NCBI GenBank assembly: GCA_903896015.1
Contig: CAITWF010000009.1
Location: 100,852 to 164,851 of the forward strand
Direction of reading: 5' to 3'
DNA: 64,000 nt
Origin: an uncultured Opitutia bacterium
GTDB lineage: Bacteria > Verrucomicrobiota > Verrucomicrobiia > Opitutales > Opitutaceae
The first letter of the stretch is position 1, and each line of letters begins with the position of its first letter. Positions 53,961-62,194 of this stretch are shown piece by piece. The translations under genes and the position numbers were made by a program. The notes beneath the pieces are model-generated. The model made no database searches. It saw only the letters and a list, made by a program, of their open reading frames with translations, and was not told where the DNA came from.

Positions 53961-54454
53961 TTCTTTTTCGCAATAGCCGCCTGAAGCTCGGCCACCGATT
54001 TCTGCAGGTTGGCCGCAAGCGTGGGCAAATCCTTCTCCGCAACCTCGACGAACATAAAGATGCGCCCCTCGGACAAAGGCGCATCGATCCGCCGCGCGCC
54101 GACGGCCACTTGGTTCAGCAGCAGCACAAGTCGCCGGCCTTGGTTCGCACCCGACAACCGGTAAAGGTCCCGCGCCGCAGAAGGCGTGAGGTGAAACAAC
54201 AAACACTTTCCCAAATCCACCTGCACGAGATCGACGGCGACGATGTCGCCTTCAGTGATCACCGGCTTCGCCCCGATCGATACGCGCACGCCGCTGACCG
54301 GCAACTCGACCGAGGCGGAACTGCGATCGTTGGTCTCGAGGAAAAGCCGCGCCACCGTCAGCGTGAAATCGCGCTTCGGTTCACCGATCGATTTGCAGCC
54401 CGCGGCGGCGGAGAACATCAGGCCGAGCACGAGGACAGTCAGGCGGCGGTTCAT
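53957..54454 (-). CDS. lipoprotein of unknown function in the hemW operon
   Basis: A 165-residue protein with a lipobox in MFSAAAGCKS and a predominantly beta mature part: SASVELPVSGVRVSIGAKPV and YRLSGANQGRRLVLLLN. No known domain is recognisable. Both ends overlap neighbours by 4 bases (ATGA), so it is translated in step with the SAM hydrolase upstream and the M23 peptidase downstream, which suggests a joint role in the envelope. The start at 54454 is defined by the overlap and by the signal sequence. Confidence 0.78.
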   Translation of the reverse strand: MNRRLTVLVLGLMFSAAAGCKSIGEPKRDFTLTVARLFLETNDRSSASVELPVSGVRVSIGAKPVITEGDIVAVDLVQVDLGKCLLFHLTPSAARDLYRLSGANQGRRLVLLLNQVAVGARRIDAPLSEGRIFMFVEVAEKDLPTLAANLQKSVAELQAAIAKKK

Positions 54455-55353
54455 GGGGTGATTTTTTCGACGCGCACACTCCACGCGGCGCCGCACGAGA
54501 CGCGGTGGGCTTTGGCGAAGTCGCCTTGGTTGAGGGCGAACGAGACATTCATCAGGCTGTTCAGATAGAGCAGCGGCGCACCCTCGGGCACCTCGCCAAA
54601 CGTCCGCGCATAAGGCAACACGCCGGTGAAGACCGTCTCGCGGCCATGCTTGATGACGACGCGAAGCGGCTCGCCAACGTGGGCGCCGAGTTTCGCGAAG
54701 AGTGACTCGTCGAGATTGGTCCAAACGTTGCCATACTGAAAATCCAGAAAGGGAATCGTGCCGACGATTCCGCCGCGCTCCTCGCGCGCGTGCTCGTAAG
54801 GAATCGACACAACTTTCGGAGGCAGCGCCGGCCCCACGTCCTCAAACGGAATCACGCCCGCCGCGAGCCTCGCCCCGACGAACACGTAGACATCGCGGCC
54901 GTGAAACGTGTAGGAGCGCTCCGAGCCGCGCCGGCGATTTTTCGTTTCGTCGATCTCCCGCACCGCATCAATGCCAAGTTCCTCCGCGACGAGCGTGAGC
55001 GTGCCGTTGTCCGGGCTCACAAAGAAATGTCCGCTCTTCGTTTTCAGGACGATCGATTTTCGTTCGGTGCCTACGCCCGGATCGATCACGGAGACGAACA
55101 CGGTGCCGGCCGGCCAAAAAGGGGCGGCCTGCTTTAGCCGGTAGGCCGCCTCCCAGATGTCGAAGGGCGTGTTCTCGTGGCTGAGATCAAAGAGGCGAAG
55201 CTGCGGACTCACGCCGACCGCGACACCCCGCATCGCGGCCACCGCGCCGTCTTTCAGTCCGAAGTCGGTCTGGAGCACGAGTGCATGATCCTCGGCGCGG
55301 AGAAAGGAGATAGAGGCGGCAAACAGCAGAAGGAACGAAACGATTTTTCTCAT
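54451..55353 (-). CDS. exported SAM hydrolase (SAM hydroxide adenosyltransferase, DUF62)
   Basis: A 300-residue DUF62 protein. These enzymes split S-adenosylmethionine with water into adenosine and methionine. Residues of the water-activating triad are D91, R98 and H151 (VIDPGVGTERKS, TFHGRD), and the TDFG and SPDNG motifs that hold the substrate are intact, so it looks active as a hydrolase. Oddly, it starts with a typical signal peptide (residues 1-20, FLLLFAASISFLRA-ED), placing it outside the cytoplasm where SAM is not expected. Sits in an operon with hemW, a lipoprotein and an M23 peptidase. Confidence 0.85.
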   Translation of the reverse strand: MRKIVSFLLLFAASISFLRAEDHALVLQTDFGLKDGAVAAMRGVAVGVSPQLRLFDLSHENTPFDIWEAAYRLKQAAPFWPAGTVFVSVIDPGVGTERKSIVLKTKSGHFFVSPDNGTLTLVAEELGIDAVREIDETKNRRRGSERSYTFHGRDVYVFVGARLAAGVIPFEDVGPALPPKVVSIPYEHAREERGGIVGTIPFLDFQYGNVWTNLDESLFAKLGAHVGEPLRVVIKHGRETVFTGVLPYARTFGEVPEGAPLLYLNSLMNVSFALNQGDFAKAHRVSCGAAWSVRVEKITP

Positions 55354-56537
55354 GCGGTCTCCGTGATTGGCTCAAATGCCGCCATGATTTCGGTGCCGAT
55401 CGTGTCCGCAATCAGCCGCCCGCGATTGCTCAGCCGGACTACGTCGCCCGTGCGCACGAGAAGTTCCCCAGCGGCCAAGGTCGACAGCGTATCCTCGATC
55501 TGCGGCCACGGCGCCTCGGGCGCCCGCCCGCGCCACGGAGCGAGATCGACGCCACCGTTCACCCGCAGGCCGAAAATCAGCGCATCCTCCGCAAGCAGCG
55601 CCGGCGTGAGCGTCACCCGGTCCTCAGTCACGCGTTCGCCGCACGCGATATGATCGAGCCATCGATCGAGATCGGATATGTTGGCTCCCCGGAGCCCCGC
55701 TTGTTGCGAGGCGGCGGACGGGCCAAGACCGATCCATTCGTGCATGCGCCACGTGTTGAGATTGTGGCGGCAAGCGTGGCCGGGGCGCGCGAAATTGGAG
55801 ACCTCGTATTGGGCGTAGCCGGCAGCTTCGAGTAGCGCCCAAGTGGACTCGTAGAGGCGCGCTTCGTGCTCGGGGTCGAGCTTCACGCGGCCCTGCGAAA
55901 GTTTCACCCAAAGTTTCGTGTCCTCCTCAAAGGTGAGGCAGTAGGTCGAGAGATGGTCGGGCGCGAGCGCGACGGCCGTGCGGATGTCTTCCGCCCACTC
56001 GGTTTCGGTCTGACCCGGCAACGCGAACATCAAATCGAGGTTAACGCTCGCGAACCCGACCGCGCGGATGCGATCATAGGCGCGGTGAATTTGCGCCAGT
56101 GAGTGCGCGCGACCGAGGGCGTCGAGCAACGCGGGCTGGAAACTTTGCACGCCGAGCGAGACGCGCGTGACGCCGGCGGCCTTTAACGCCGCAAGCCGAG
56201 CCTCCGTCACGGAAGCGGGCGCGAGTTCGACCGTCCACTCTTCCGGTGCACTGCCGCAGCGCGCCCGGACGATCGCCGCAAGTTTCTCCAGATCGCCCGG
56301 CGAAAGCAGCCCCGGCGTGCCGCCGCCCCAAAACACGGTCGAGACCGGCTGCGTCCAAGGGACCAGCGCCGCCTCGTCGGCGATGCCGGCGAGGAACCGG
56401 TGCACCCCATCCGCGGTCGGCTGGGTTTGATAGAACGCACAGAAATCGCAGGTCGAGGCGCAAAACGGCACATGCACATAGAGTCCCAACGGGGACACCG
56501 AAGCAGCTTTGGCTTGCGCTGTTGCGAGGCCACTCAT
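55350..56537 (-). CDS. hemW: heme chaperone / radical SAM protein HemW
   Basis: A 395-residue radical-SAM protein of the HemW/HemN-like family. The cluster motif is CASTCDFC (C26, C30, C33), then FWGGGTPGLLSPGDL, LGVQSFQPALLDALGRAH and LDLMFALPGQTETEW. HemW delivers heme to client enzymes rather than oxidising coproporphyrinogen. Its start at 56537 leads a four-gene unit; the stop overlaps the SAM hydrolase start by 4 bases. Both enzymes handle SAM-related chemistry, but the hydrolase is exported. Confidence 0.92.
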   Translation of the reverse strand: MSGLATAQAKAASVSPLGLYVHVPFCASTCDFCAFYQTQPTADGVHRFLAGIADEAALVPWTQPVSTVFWGGGTPGLLSPGDLEKLAAIVRARCGSAPEEWTVELAPASVTEARLAALKAAGVTRVSLGVQSFQPALLDALGRAHSLAQIHRAYDRIRAVGFASVNLDLMFALPGQTETEWAEDIRTAVALAPDHLSTYCLTFEEDTKLWVKLSQGRVKLDPEHEARLYESTWALLEAAGYAQYEVSNFARPGHACRHNLNTWRMHEWIGLGPSAASQQAGLRGANISDLDRWLDHIACGERVTEDRVTLTPALLAEDALIFGLRVNGGVDLAPWRGRAPEAPWPQIEDTLSTLAAGELLVRTGDVVRLSNRGRLIADTIGTEIMAAFEPITETA

Positions 56538-56580
56538 TACTAACGCGTTTTAACTCGGCAGGCTTTCACTCTAGCAACCA

Positions 56581-57504
56581 ATGCACACGAACCGAATTTC
56601 TCTCGCGAGAAAAATCCTCCTCAGCCTCGGCGCCGCGCTGACGCTCGCGCTGCTCGCCGGCTGCGAATCCGTCACCCTGACCAACCTGACGCCCGCGTCG
56701 ATGCCGGAGAATCCATCACAGATTTACACGTTCACGCTGCGTGTCACACCCCGCACCAATTCAATTCCGCAGTCGAGCATCCTCACCCACCTCGTGGTCG
56801 ACGGCCAGAGCTTTGAGATGAAGCGCAGTCCGCTCGGCGAGGGACTTTACGAGTTCGAATACCAACTGCCGGCCGGCCGTGATGAGGTCGCCTACTACTA
56901 CCTCGTAAACTACAACGTCGAGGGCAACAACGTCGCCACGCCCGCCGAGGCCTACACCGAGGTCTCGCACACGAAGCTCGCTCGCCGTTACGTGCTCTCC
57001 CTTGAGGTCAACCGAGGTCCCGTCGGCGCGCGCGTCAGCGTGCTCGGCCGTGGCTTCACGCCGCAGGATGTCGTTTACTTTAGTGGGGTTGCCGCCCGGA
57101 CGGTTTGCGAGTCCCCTAACGCGATCAGCTTTTTCGTCCCGCCACTTGAGGCCGGCAAGAACTACAAAGTGGCGTTCAACGGCACGCCCGGGCTCATGCA
57201 GATCGGCGATTTCCACATCGATCCGAGTAACATTACGGTCTCTCCGACTTCGCTCACACTCCGTCCCGGCGCGAAGCAGACGCTAACCTTCTCGATCGCC
57301 AATCCGGCGCCCCCGGGCGGCACGCTGCTCGACATCGCGACCGACGTTCCCGAGAGCGTAATCATGCCCGAAGTGATCGTGCCGCAGGGCCAGACTGGCG
57401 TGACCGTTACGGTCGAAGGCGGCAAGCCCGGCAGCGGAGCACTCTTCCTAAAAGGCTTCGGCGCAGGTGAGATTTCCGTGCCCGTCACAGTTAGTGGAAA
57501 ATAG
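56581..57504 (+). CDS. lipoprotein with IPT/TIG-like domain
   Basis: A 307-residue lipoprotein (lipobox LLAGC after LSLGAALTLA). The middle holds an IPT/TIG-like immunoglobulin fold: VNRGPVGARVSVLGRGFTPQDVVYFSGV is the characteristic 'structure-function' strand pattern, and the last 100 residues form a second beta domain. Such proteins are anchored at the outer membrane and bind sugars or other surface components. It is divergent from hemW, and a clear terminator follows 42 bases after the stop. Its function is not known. Confidence 0.8.
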   Translation: MHTNRISLARKILLSLGAALTLALLAGCESVTLTNLTPASMPENPSQIYTFTLRVTPRTNSIPQSSILTHLVVDGQSFEMKRSPLGEGLYEFEYQLPAGRDEVAYYYLVNYNVEGNNVATPAEAYTEVSHTKLARRYVLSLEVNRGPVGARVSVLGRGFTPQDVVYFSGVAARTVCESPNAISFFVPPLEAGKNYKVAFNGTPGLMQIGDFHIDPSNITVSPTSLTLRPGAKQTLTFSIANPAPPGGTLLDIATDVPESVIMPEVIVPQGQTGVTVTVEGGKPGSGALFLKGFGAGEISVPVTVSGK

Positions 57505-57546
57505 TCCACGCCCGAGCGCGAAGCTAGGCAAGTTAACTTCCTGCAA

Positions 57547-57572
57547 GGCAGGCCGCGACGCCCGCCTTTTTT
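57547..57572 (+). terminator. Rho-independent terminator after the IPT/TIG-like lipoprotein gene
   Basis: GGCAGGC and GCCCGCC (57547-57553, 57560-57566), six paired plus one A-C mismatch, loop of six, followed by six T. Confidence 0.85.
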
Positions 57573-57665
57573 CTGAAGATCGAGCGTAACGATGACCGTT
57601 CGGTAGTCGCTCGCGGCGCGCTCGCACTCGCGATCGAATATCCGCGTCAAACCATTAATCCGCGC

Positions 57666-58913
57666 TCAAATGGATTGAGCCAGCGCCGCCTCACGCTCGA
57701 CGAGCGTCGGGTGCGAGTAGAAAAACGCGCTGAACCACGGATGCGGCGTGAGGTTGCTGAGATTTTTCTGCGCCAGCTTGCGCAGCGCACCAATCATCGG
57801 GATAGCGCCGCCGATCGCGTTGCGCGCAAAAGCGTCAGCCTCATACTCGTGCTTGCGTGAAAGCAGATTGCCCAGCGGCGAAAACCAAAACGTCACCAAT
57901 CCGCTCAACAGTCCGAAGAGCAAAAAGGACGGAGCGACCTCATTGGCCGGGAATCCGAAGGCCTCGTTGAACCAAGCGCTGCCCGACAGCCACGCGATCA
58001 CTCCGAACCCGCCGAGCAGCATTGCGGCCGACAGCGCGATCATTTTGGGAATGTGACCACAGCGGTAGTGGCCGATTTCATGGGCAAGCACGGCTTCAAG
58101 TTCCTCCGGTGTAAGCTGGGCGATGAGCGTGTCGAAAAGGACAATCCTTCGGAAACGGCCGAAGCCTGTGAAGTAAGCGTTCGAGTGCCCCGAGCGTTTC
58201 GACCCATCGATCACTTCGATCGTGGAGGCGCGGAAGCCCGTGCGATCGCCGAGCGCGAGCAGGCGTGTTCGCAGTTCGCCTTCGGGCAGCGGCGTGAGTT
58301 TGTTGAACAGCGGCAGAATGAGCTTCGGATAGAGCACGAGCATCAGTAACTGAAACCCAAACATCAGCGCGAAGCCCCACAGCCACCACGTGGCCCCCGC
58401 CCACTTCACCAATGCCAGCAGCGCCCACAGCAGCGGAAAGCCGATCGCGAACATCAACGCTAGCCCCTTAAACTTGTCCGCGATCCACAGACTGGCGGTG
58501 CTCTTGTTGAAACCAAATTTCTCCTCAAGGCGGAACTGTTCCCACCACTCGAACGGCAGCGACGGCACCGACAGCAGCGCACCCGTGATCAGCAGGAACA
58601 GCGCGTGGCTCCACACTGCGCCCGGTGCGCCCCAAACCGCAACGTGGGCGAACAACAGTGGCAGCACGCCACCGAAAACCACCAGTGCTAGCACGAGCGT
58701 GTCGAAAATCTCCGTGATCACCGCGAAGCGCGATTTCTCGAGGGTATAGGCGACCGACTTCGCATAAGTGGCCTCGTCCATAATCGCCGCGGCGGCCGCC
58801 GGCGCGGCCTGCGCGTGACGGCGAACTTCAGCGCGGTTGAGCGCGGACAAGATCAATTCACCTGCCAGCCGTAGCACCATCAGCGCCGCGGTGATTCCAA
58901 GGACGATTCCCAT
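57666..58913 (-). CDS. M48 (Ste24/CAAX-type) membrane metalloprotease
   Basis: A 415-residue integral membrane protease with a zinc site HEIGH (278-282) and the EYEAD third-ligand block (356-360). Hydrophobic segments run through most of the first 200 residues, the typical seven-helix Ste24 layout. Ste24-like proteases degrade misfolded membrane proteins or trim lipoproteins. The start at 58913 is chosen because the family N-terminus begins at MGIVLG; the frame is open to 59267 over the antisense of xseB. The xseB start lies 52 bases beyond its start. Confidence 0.9.
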   Translation of the reverse strand: MGIVLGITAALMVLRLAGELILSALNRAEVRRHAQAAPAAAAAIMDEATYAKSVAYTLEKSRFAVITEIFDTLVLALVVFGGVLPLLFAHVAVWGAPGAVWSHALFLLITGALLSVPSLPFEWWEQFRLEEKFGFNKSTASLWIADKFKGLALMFAIGFPLLWALLALVKWAGATWWLWGFALMFGFQLLMLVLYPKLILPLFNKLTPLPEGELRTRLLALGDRTGFRASTIEVIDGSKRSGHSNAYFTGFGRFRRIVLFDTLIAQLTPEELEAVLAHEIGHYRCGHIPKMIALSAAMLLGGFGVIAWLSGSAWFNEAFGFPANEVAPSFLLFGLLSGLVTFWFSPLGNLLSRKHEYEADAFARNAIGGAIPMIGALRKLAQKNLSNLTPHPWFSAFFYSHPTLVEREAALAQSI

Positions 58914-58965
58914 TCTCCCAATCCATGCGAATCCGTCTCCGCCGCCAGCCCAAAGATTGTTTGAA

Positions 58966-59241
58966 ATGCCCGCCCCCCACCGCAACGTTGCGGACGTGGA
59001 AGCCAAAGAAAGCAAACTATCCTTCGAGACCGCCCTCGGCAAACTTGAGACCATCGTCGAGTCGATGGAATCGGGCGACGTGCCGCTGGCCGAACTGCTC
59101 GCCAAATTCGAGGAAGGCAGCAAGCTCCTCAAAATATGCGAAGCCCGTCTGAAGGACGCCGAGTTAAAAATCGAACAGCTCAAAAGACTGAAGGACGGCA
59201 AGCCGGCCTTAGAGAAATTCGAGACCGCGCGCGATGAGTGA
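58966..59241 (+). CDS. xseB: exodeoxyribonuclease VII small subunit
   Basis: A 91-residue protein with the XseB signature SFETALGKLETIVESMESGD followed by PLAELLAKFEEGSKLLKICE, a long alpha-helical coiled coil. Several XseB copies bind one XseA to form the nuclease that trims single-strand DNA ends. The ATG at 58966 (MPAPHRN) is the likely start; the frame opens further upstream. It overlaps dxs by 8 bases, the usual xseB-dxs arrangement. No xseA lies in the window. Confidence 0.92.
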   Translation: MPAPHRNVADVEAKESKLSFETALGKLETIVESMESGDVPLAELLAKFEEGSKLLKICEARLKDAELKIEQLKRLKDGKPALEKFETARDE

Positions 59242-61189
59242 ATTGACTGCAATGCCCAACGCCACACCCACTCCTTCCGCCCCGATCTTGCCCGGTATTC
59301 GCAGCCCCGCTGACGTCAAGTCCCTCTCGGCCGCGCAACTCCCGCAACTCGCCCAAGAGATTCGCGATGAACTGATCGCGGTCACCTCGAAAAGTGGTGG
59401 CCATATCGGCCCGAACCTCGGCGTCGTGGAGCTGACGATCGCGCTGCACCGCGTATTCTCCACGCCGCAGGATCAGTTTGTCTTCGACGTCGCGCACCAA
59501 GGCTATGTCCACAAGCTCCTCACGGGCCGTGGCGGCGAATTTTTCCGCAAGCTCCGTCAGACCGGTGGTGCGAGTGGCTTCCTCTACCGCAGCGAGAGCG
59601 AGCACGATTCGTTCGGCGCCGGCCACGCCGGCACCGCCCTCTCTGCCGCGCTCGGCATGGCGACCGCCCGCGATCTGCGGGGCACGTCGGAACACGTCGT
59701 CGCCGTGTGTGGTGACGCCGCTTTTACCTGCGGCGTCACTCTTGAAGCGCTCAACAACGTCGTCTCATCGACCAAGCGCCTGATCGTCATCCTCAATGAC
59801 AACGAATGGTCGATCGCCAAAAACGTCGGCGCGATTTCCCACTACCTGAACCGCATCAGCACGAGCAAGACCTACAACAAACTCCACCACGACGTGGAGG
59901 CGTTCTTCAAGAGCTTCCCCACCGGCGTGGAGATGAACCGCGTCTACATGAAATGGAAGCGCGAGACGAAAGACTTCTTCGTCGAGTCGTCCCTCTTCGA
60001 AAAATTCGGACTGCGTTACCTCGGGCCCGTCGACGGGCACAACCTCGACGCGCTCGTCAAGAACCTCGAATTCGCCGCCCACTGCGACGTGCCGGTGCTC
60101 GTGCATGTGCTAACAAAAAAGGGCAAAGGCCTCGAAGCCGCGATCGAGCATCCGGAAAAATTCCATGGCTCCGGGCCCTTCGATCCGGTCACCGGCGAGA
60201 GCACGAAGCCAACGCCCGGCGTGCCACCGAACTACCAAGACGTCTTCGGCCTGGCCCTCGCGCGTTTCGCCAAGGCTGACCCAAACATCGTCGGCATCAC
60301 CGGCGCAATGCCGAGCGGCACCGGTCTTTCTCACCTGGCCGCCGCCGTGCCGAAGCAGTTCTTCGATGTTGGCATCGCGGAGGAACACGCCGTCCTTTTC
60401 GCAGCCGGCCTTGCAACAAAAGGTTTCCGCCCCGTCTGCGCGATCTACTCGACCTTTCTACAACGCGCCTACGATCAGGTCATCCACGACGTCGCGCTGC
60501 AAAATCTGCCCGTCACCTTTTGCATGGATCGCGCCGGCCTCTCGCCCAACGACGGTCCCACCCATCACGGCCTCTTCGATCTTTCCTATCTGCGCTGTGT
60601 GCCGAACGTCATTGTGATGCAGCCGAAGGACGAGGACGAACTCGTCGATATGTTGCATACCAGTCTGCACCACCCCGGGCCGGCCTTTATCCGCTACCCG
60701 CGCGGCGCGGGCACTGGCGTCAAAATCAAAGCGACGCCCACCACCGTCGCGATCGGCCATGCGGAGGTTTTGCGCGAAGGCTCCAACATCATGATCTGGG
60801 CCCTCGGCAGCATGGTGCAGGACGCGCTCAAGCTCGCCGCCCGCCTCGCCGAGGAAGAACACCTCTCGGTCGGCGTCGTCAATGCCCGCTTCGTGAAACC
60901 CCTCGATCGCGCGCTATTGCTCAGCCACGCCGCTTGCATCCCTCTGCTCGTAACGATGGAGGATAACGTGCTCGCAGGTGGTTTCGGCAGCGCGGTGCTC
61001 GAGGCGTTGCAAGAGGCTGACTGCCCCGTCGCCGTCGAGCGCATCGGTTGGCCGGACAAGTTTGTCGAACATGGCAGCAGCGTCGAAATCTTACGCGCGA
61101 GTTGCGGCCTCACCGCCGCCGACATGTATCGCCGTGTCCTCGATCGCTGGCGCAACCGCAGCCACGAGCGCGTCGAGGCCGGCGTGTAA
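59234..61189 (+). CDS. dxs: 1-deoxy-D-xylulose-5-phosphate synthase
   Basis: A 651-residue TPP enzyme that condenses pyruvate and glyceraldehyde 3-phosphate, the first step of the MEP isoprenoid pathway. His in GGHIGPNLGVVELT, GAGHAGTALSAALG, the TPP motif CGDAAFTCGVTLEALNN and GIAEEHAVLFAAGLA are present. It overlaps xseB by 8 bases. Two short hairpins (61207-61222 and 61387-61404) lie downstream, neither followed by a clear T-run. Length is slightly above E. coli Dxs. Confidence 0.95.
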   Translation: MSELTAMPNATPTPSAPILPGIRSPADVKSLSAAQLPQLAQEIRDELIAVTSKSGGHIGPNLGVVELTIALHRVFSTPQDQFVFDVAHQGYVHKLLTGRGGEFFRKLRQTGGASGFLYRSESEHDSFGAGHAGTALSAALGMATARDLRGTSEHVVAVCGDAAFTCGVTLEALNNVVSSTKRLIVILNDNEWSIAKNVGAISHYLNRISTSKTYNKLHHDVEAFFKSFPTGVEMNRVYMKWKRETKDFFVESSLFEKFGLRYLGPVDGHNLDALVKNLEFAAHCDVPVLVHVLTKKGKGLEAAIEHPEKFHGSGPFDPVTGESTKPTPGVPPNYQDVFGLALARFAKADPNIVGITGAMPSGTGLSHLAAAVPKQFFDVGIAEEHAVLFAAGLATKGFRPVCAIYSTFLQRAYDQVIHDVALQNLPVTFCMDRAGLSPNDGPTHHGLFDLSYLRCVPNVIVMQPKDEDELVDMLHTSLHHPGPAFIRYPRGAGTGVKIKATPTTVAIGHAEVLREGSNIMIWALGSMVQDALKLAARLAEEEHLSVGVVNARFVKPLDRALLLSHAACIPLLVTMEDNVLAGGFGSAVLEALQEADCPVAVERIGWPDKFVEHGSSVEILRASCGLTAADMYRRVLDRWRNRSHERVEAGV

Positions 61190-61386
61190 TTCGTAATGCG
61201 TCGGTTCCTTCCTCACGGAAGGCCCCGAAAGGAAAAGAGGTTCAGGTTCATCTTTTCTCCATCGCGCGATTTGCCGCACGAGCAAGGAGCCGACGCAACA
61301 TTCCTCTGATCCTTCCTTCTGAGCCGGCCTTGAAGGAATGGGCCACGACCCCCGCCCCCGCGCGAACGCCCCAAATTATGGCGCAA

Positions 61387-61404
61387 TCCTCAAATGATTG
61401 AGGA
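61387..61404. other. 7-base hairpin between convergent dxs and methyltransferase genes
   Basis: TCCTCAA-ATGA-TTGAGGA is a perfect inverted repeat in the 239-base gap where dxs and the methyltransferase end facing each other. No strong T-run follows on either strand, so it is a weak terminator candidate only. Confidence 0.4.
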
Positions 61405-61428
61405 CTCACGCCTTCGCCGACTGAAGGA

Positions 61429-62169
61429 TCAAGGCGTGGCTGCGGGCGCGTGCGGAGGGAAAATCACGAACAGCCCTCGTGACAGCTTGAATTCAAAGTA
61501 GGAGCGGTTGGGCTGCACCGAACCGAGGGTGAGCAGGCGTCGACGGTATTCATTGTGTTCGGCTTCGGTTGGGTCATTCGAAAGTGTGCGCGTGCGATAG
61601 GGAGAAGTATCGTGAAACGTCGCCATTCCCGAAAGCAGACCGCGTCGGGCAACGATTTCATATTCGTCCGCCCGGATCTGGCATAGGCTGTCGAAGAAAG
61701 CGAAGTCGAAGAATAGCTCCGTCGTTTCCAGAAATTTAAGCGAGTCGTTGCAGTGAACCTCCGCCCATGCGCCGAGCTCGTAGCGTCCTAACTTGGCGCG
61801 CAGCCGGTCGCACATGGCCGGGGCTATTTCGATGGAGTGGACTTTGCCGAAACCGTTCGCCTGGCAGGCAGCGGCAAGTGCGATCGTGCCGAGCCCGTTG
61901 AACGCACCGGTTTCCAGCACCGCGTTCGGCTTGGTCAGGCAAATGGTGGCATAGAGCCAGTTCAGCGTTTCGACCTCAGTTGATCCCGCATCGACCGCCA
62001 GAAATTTTTCCGCCTGCTCCTCCGGACTGTGCGGATGCGCCACGTTTTCGGGGATGAGCGGCAAATCACGGGGCAGCCATTGCGGCCGCCAGCCGCGGGT
62101 GTGCGGGTGTCGGGTGGAAAAAAGCGCCTGTTTCAATGGCCGAAGAACACGCTTGATGGGCTCGAACAT
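61429..62169 (-). CDS. class I SAM methyltransferase (Methyltransf_24-like)
   Basis: A 246-residue methyltransferase: VLETGAFNGLGTIALAAA is a clear motif I, KVHSIEIAP the acidic strand, and LFFDFAFFDSL the post-motif. The N-terminal 40 residues (LRPLKQALFSTRHPHTRGW) are basic and unusual. The Methyltransf_24 group includes small-molecule and sugar O-methyltransferases. A decayed IS1380-family element lies directly upstream, its end about 26 bases from the ATG, so the original promoter has probably been displaced. Substrate unknown. Confidence 0.82.
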   Translation of the reverse strand: MFEPIKRVLRPLKQALFSTRHPHTRGWRPQWLPRDLPLIPENVAHPHSPEEQAEKFLAVDAGSTEVETLNWLYATICLTKPNAVLETGAFNGLGTIALAAACQANGFGKVHSIEIAPAMCDRLRAKLGRYELGAWAEVHCNDSLKFLETTELFFDFAFFDSLCQIRADEYEIVARRGLLSGMATFHDTSPYRTRTLSNDPTEAEHNEYRRRLLTLGSVQPNRSYFEFKLSRGLFVIFPPHAPAATP

Positions 62170-62194
62170 AGAAAACGCGGGTTTCGGCCAGGTG

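Noticed and set aside
61207..61222. Six-base hairpin CCTTCC-TCAC-GGAAGG after dxs
   Set aside because: Short stem with no T-run; too weak to list as a terminator.
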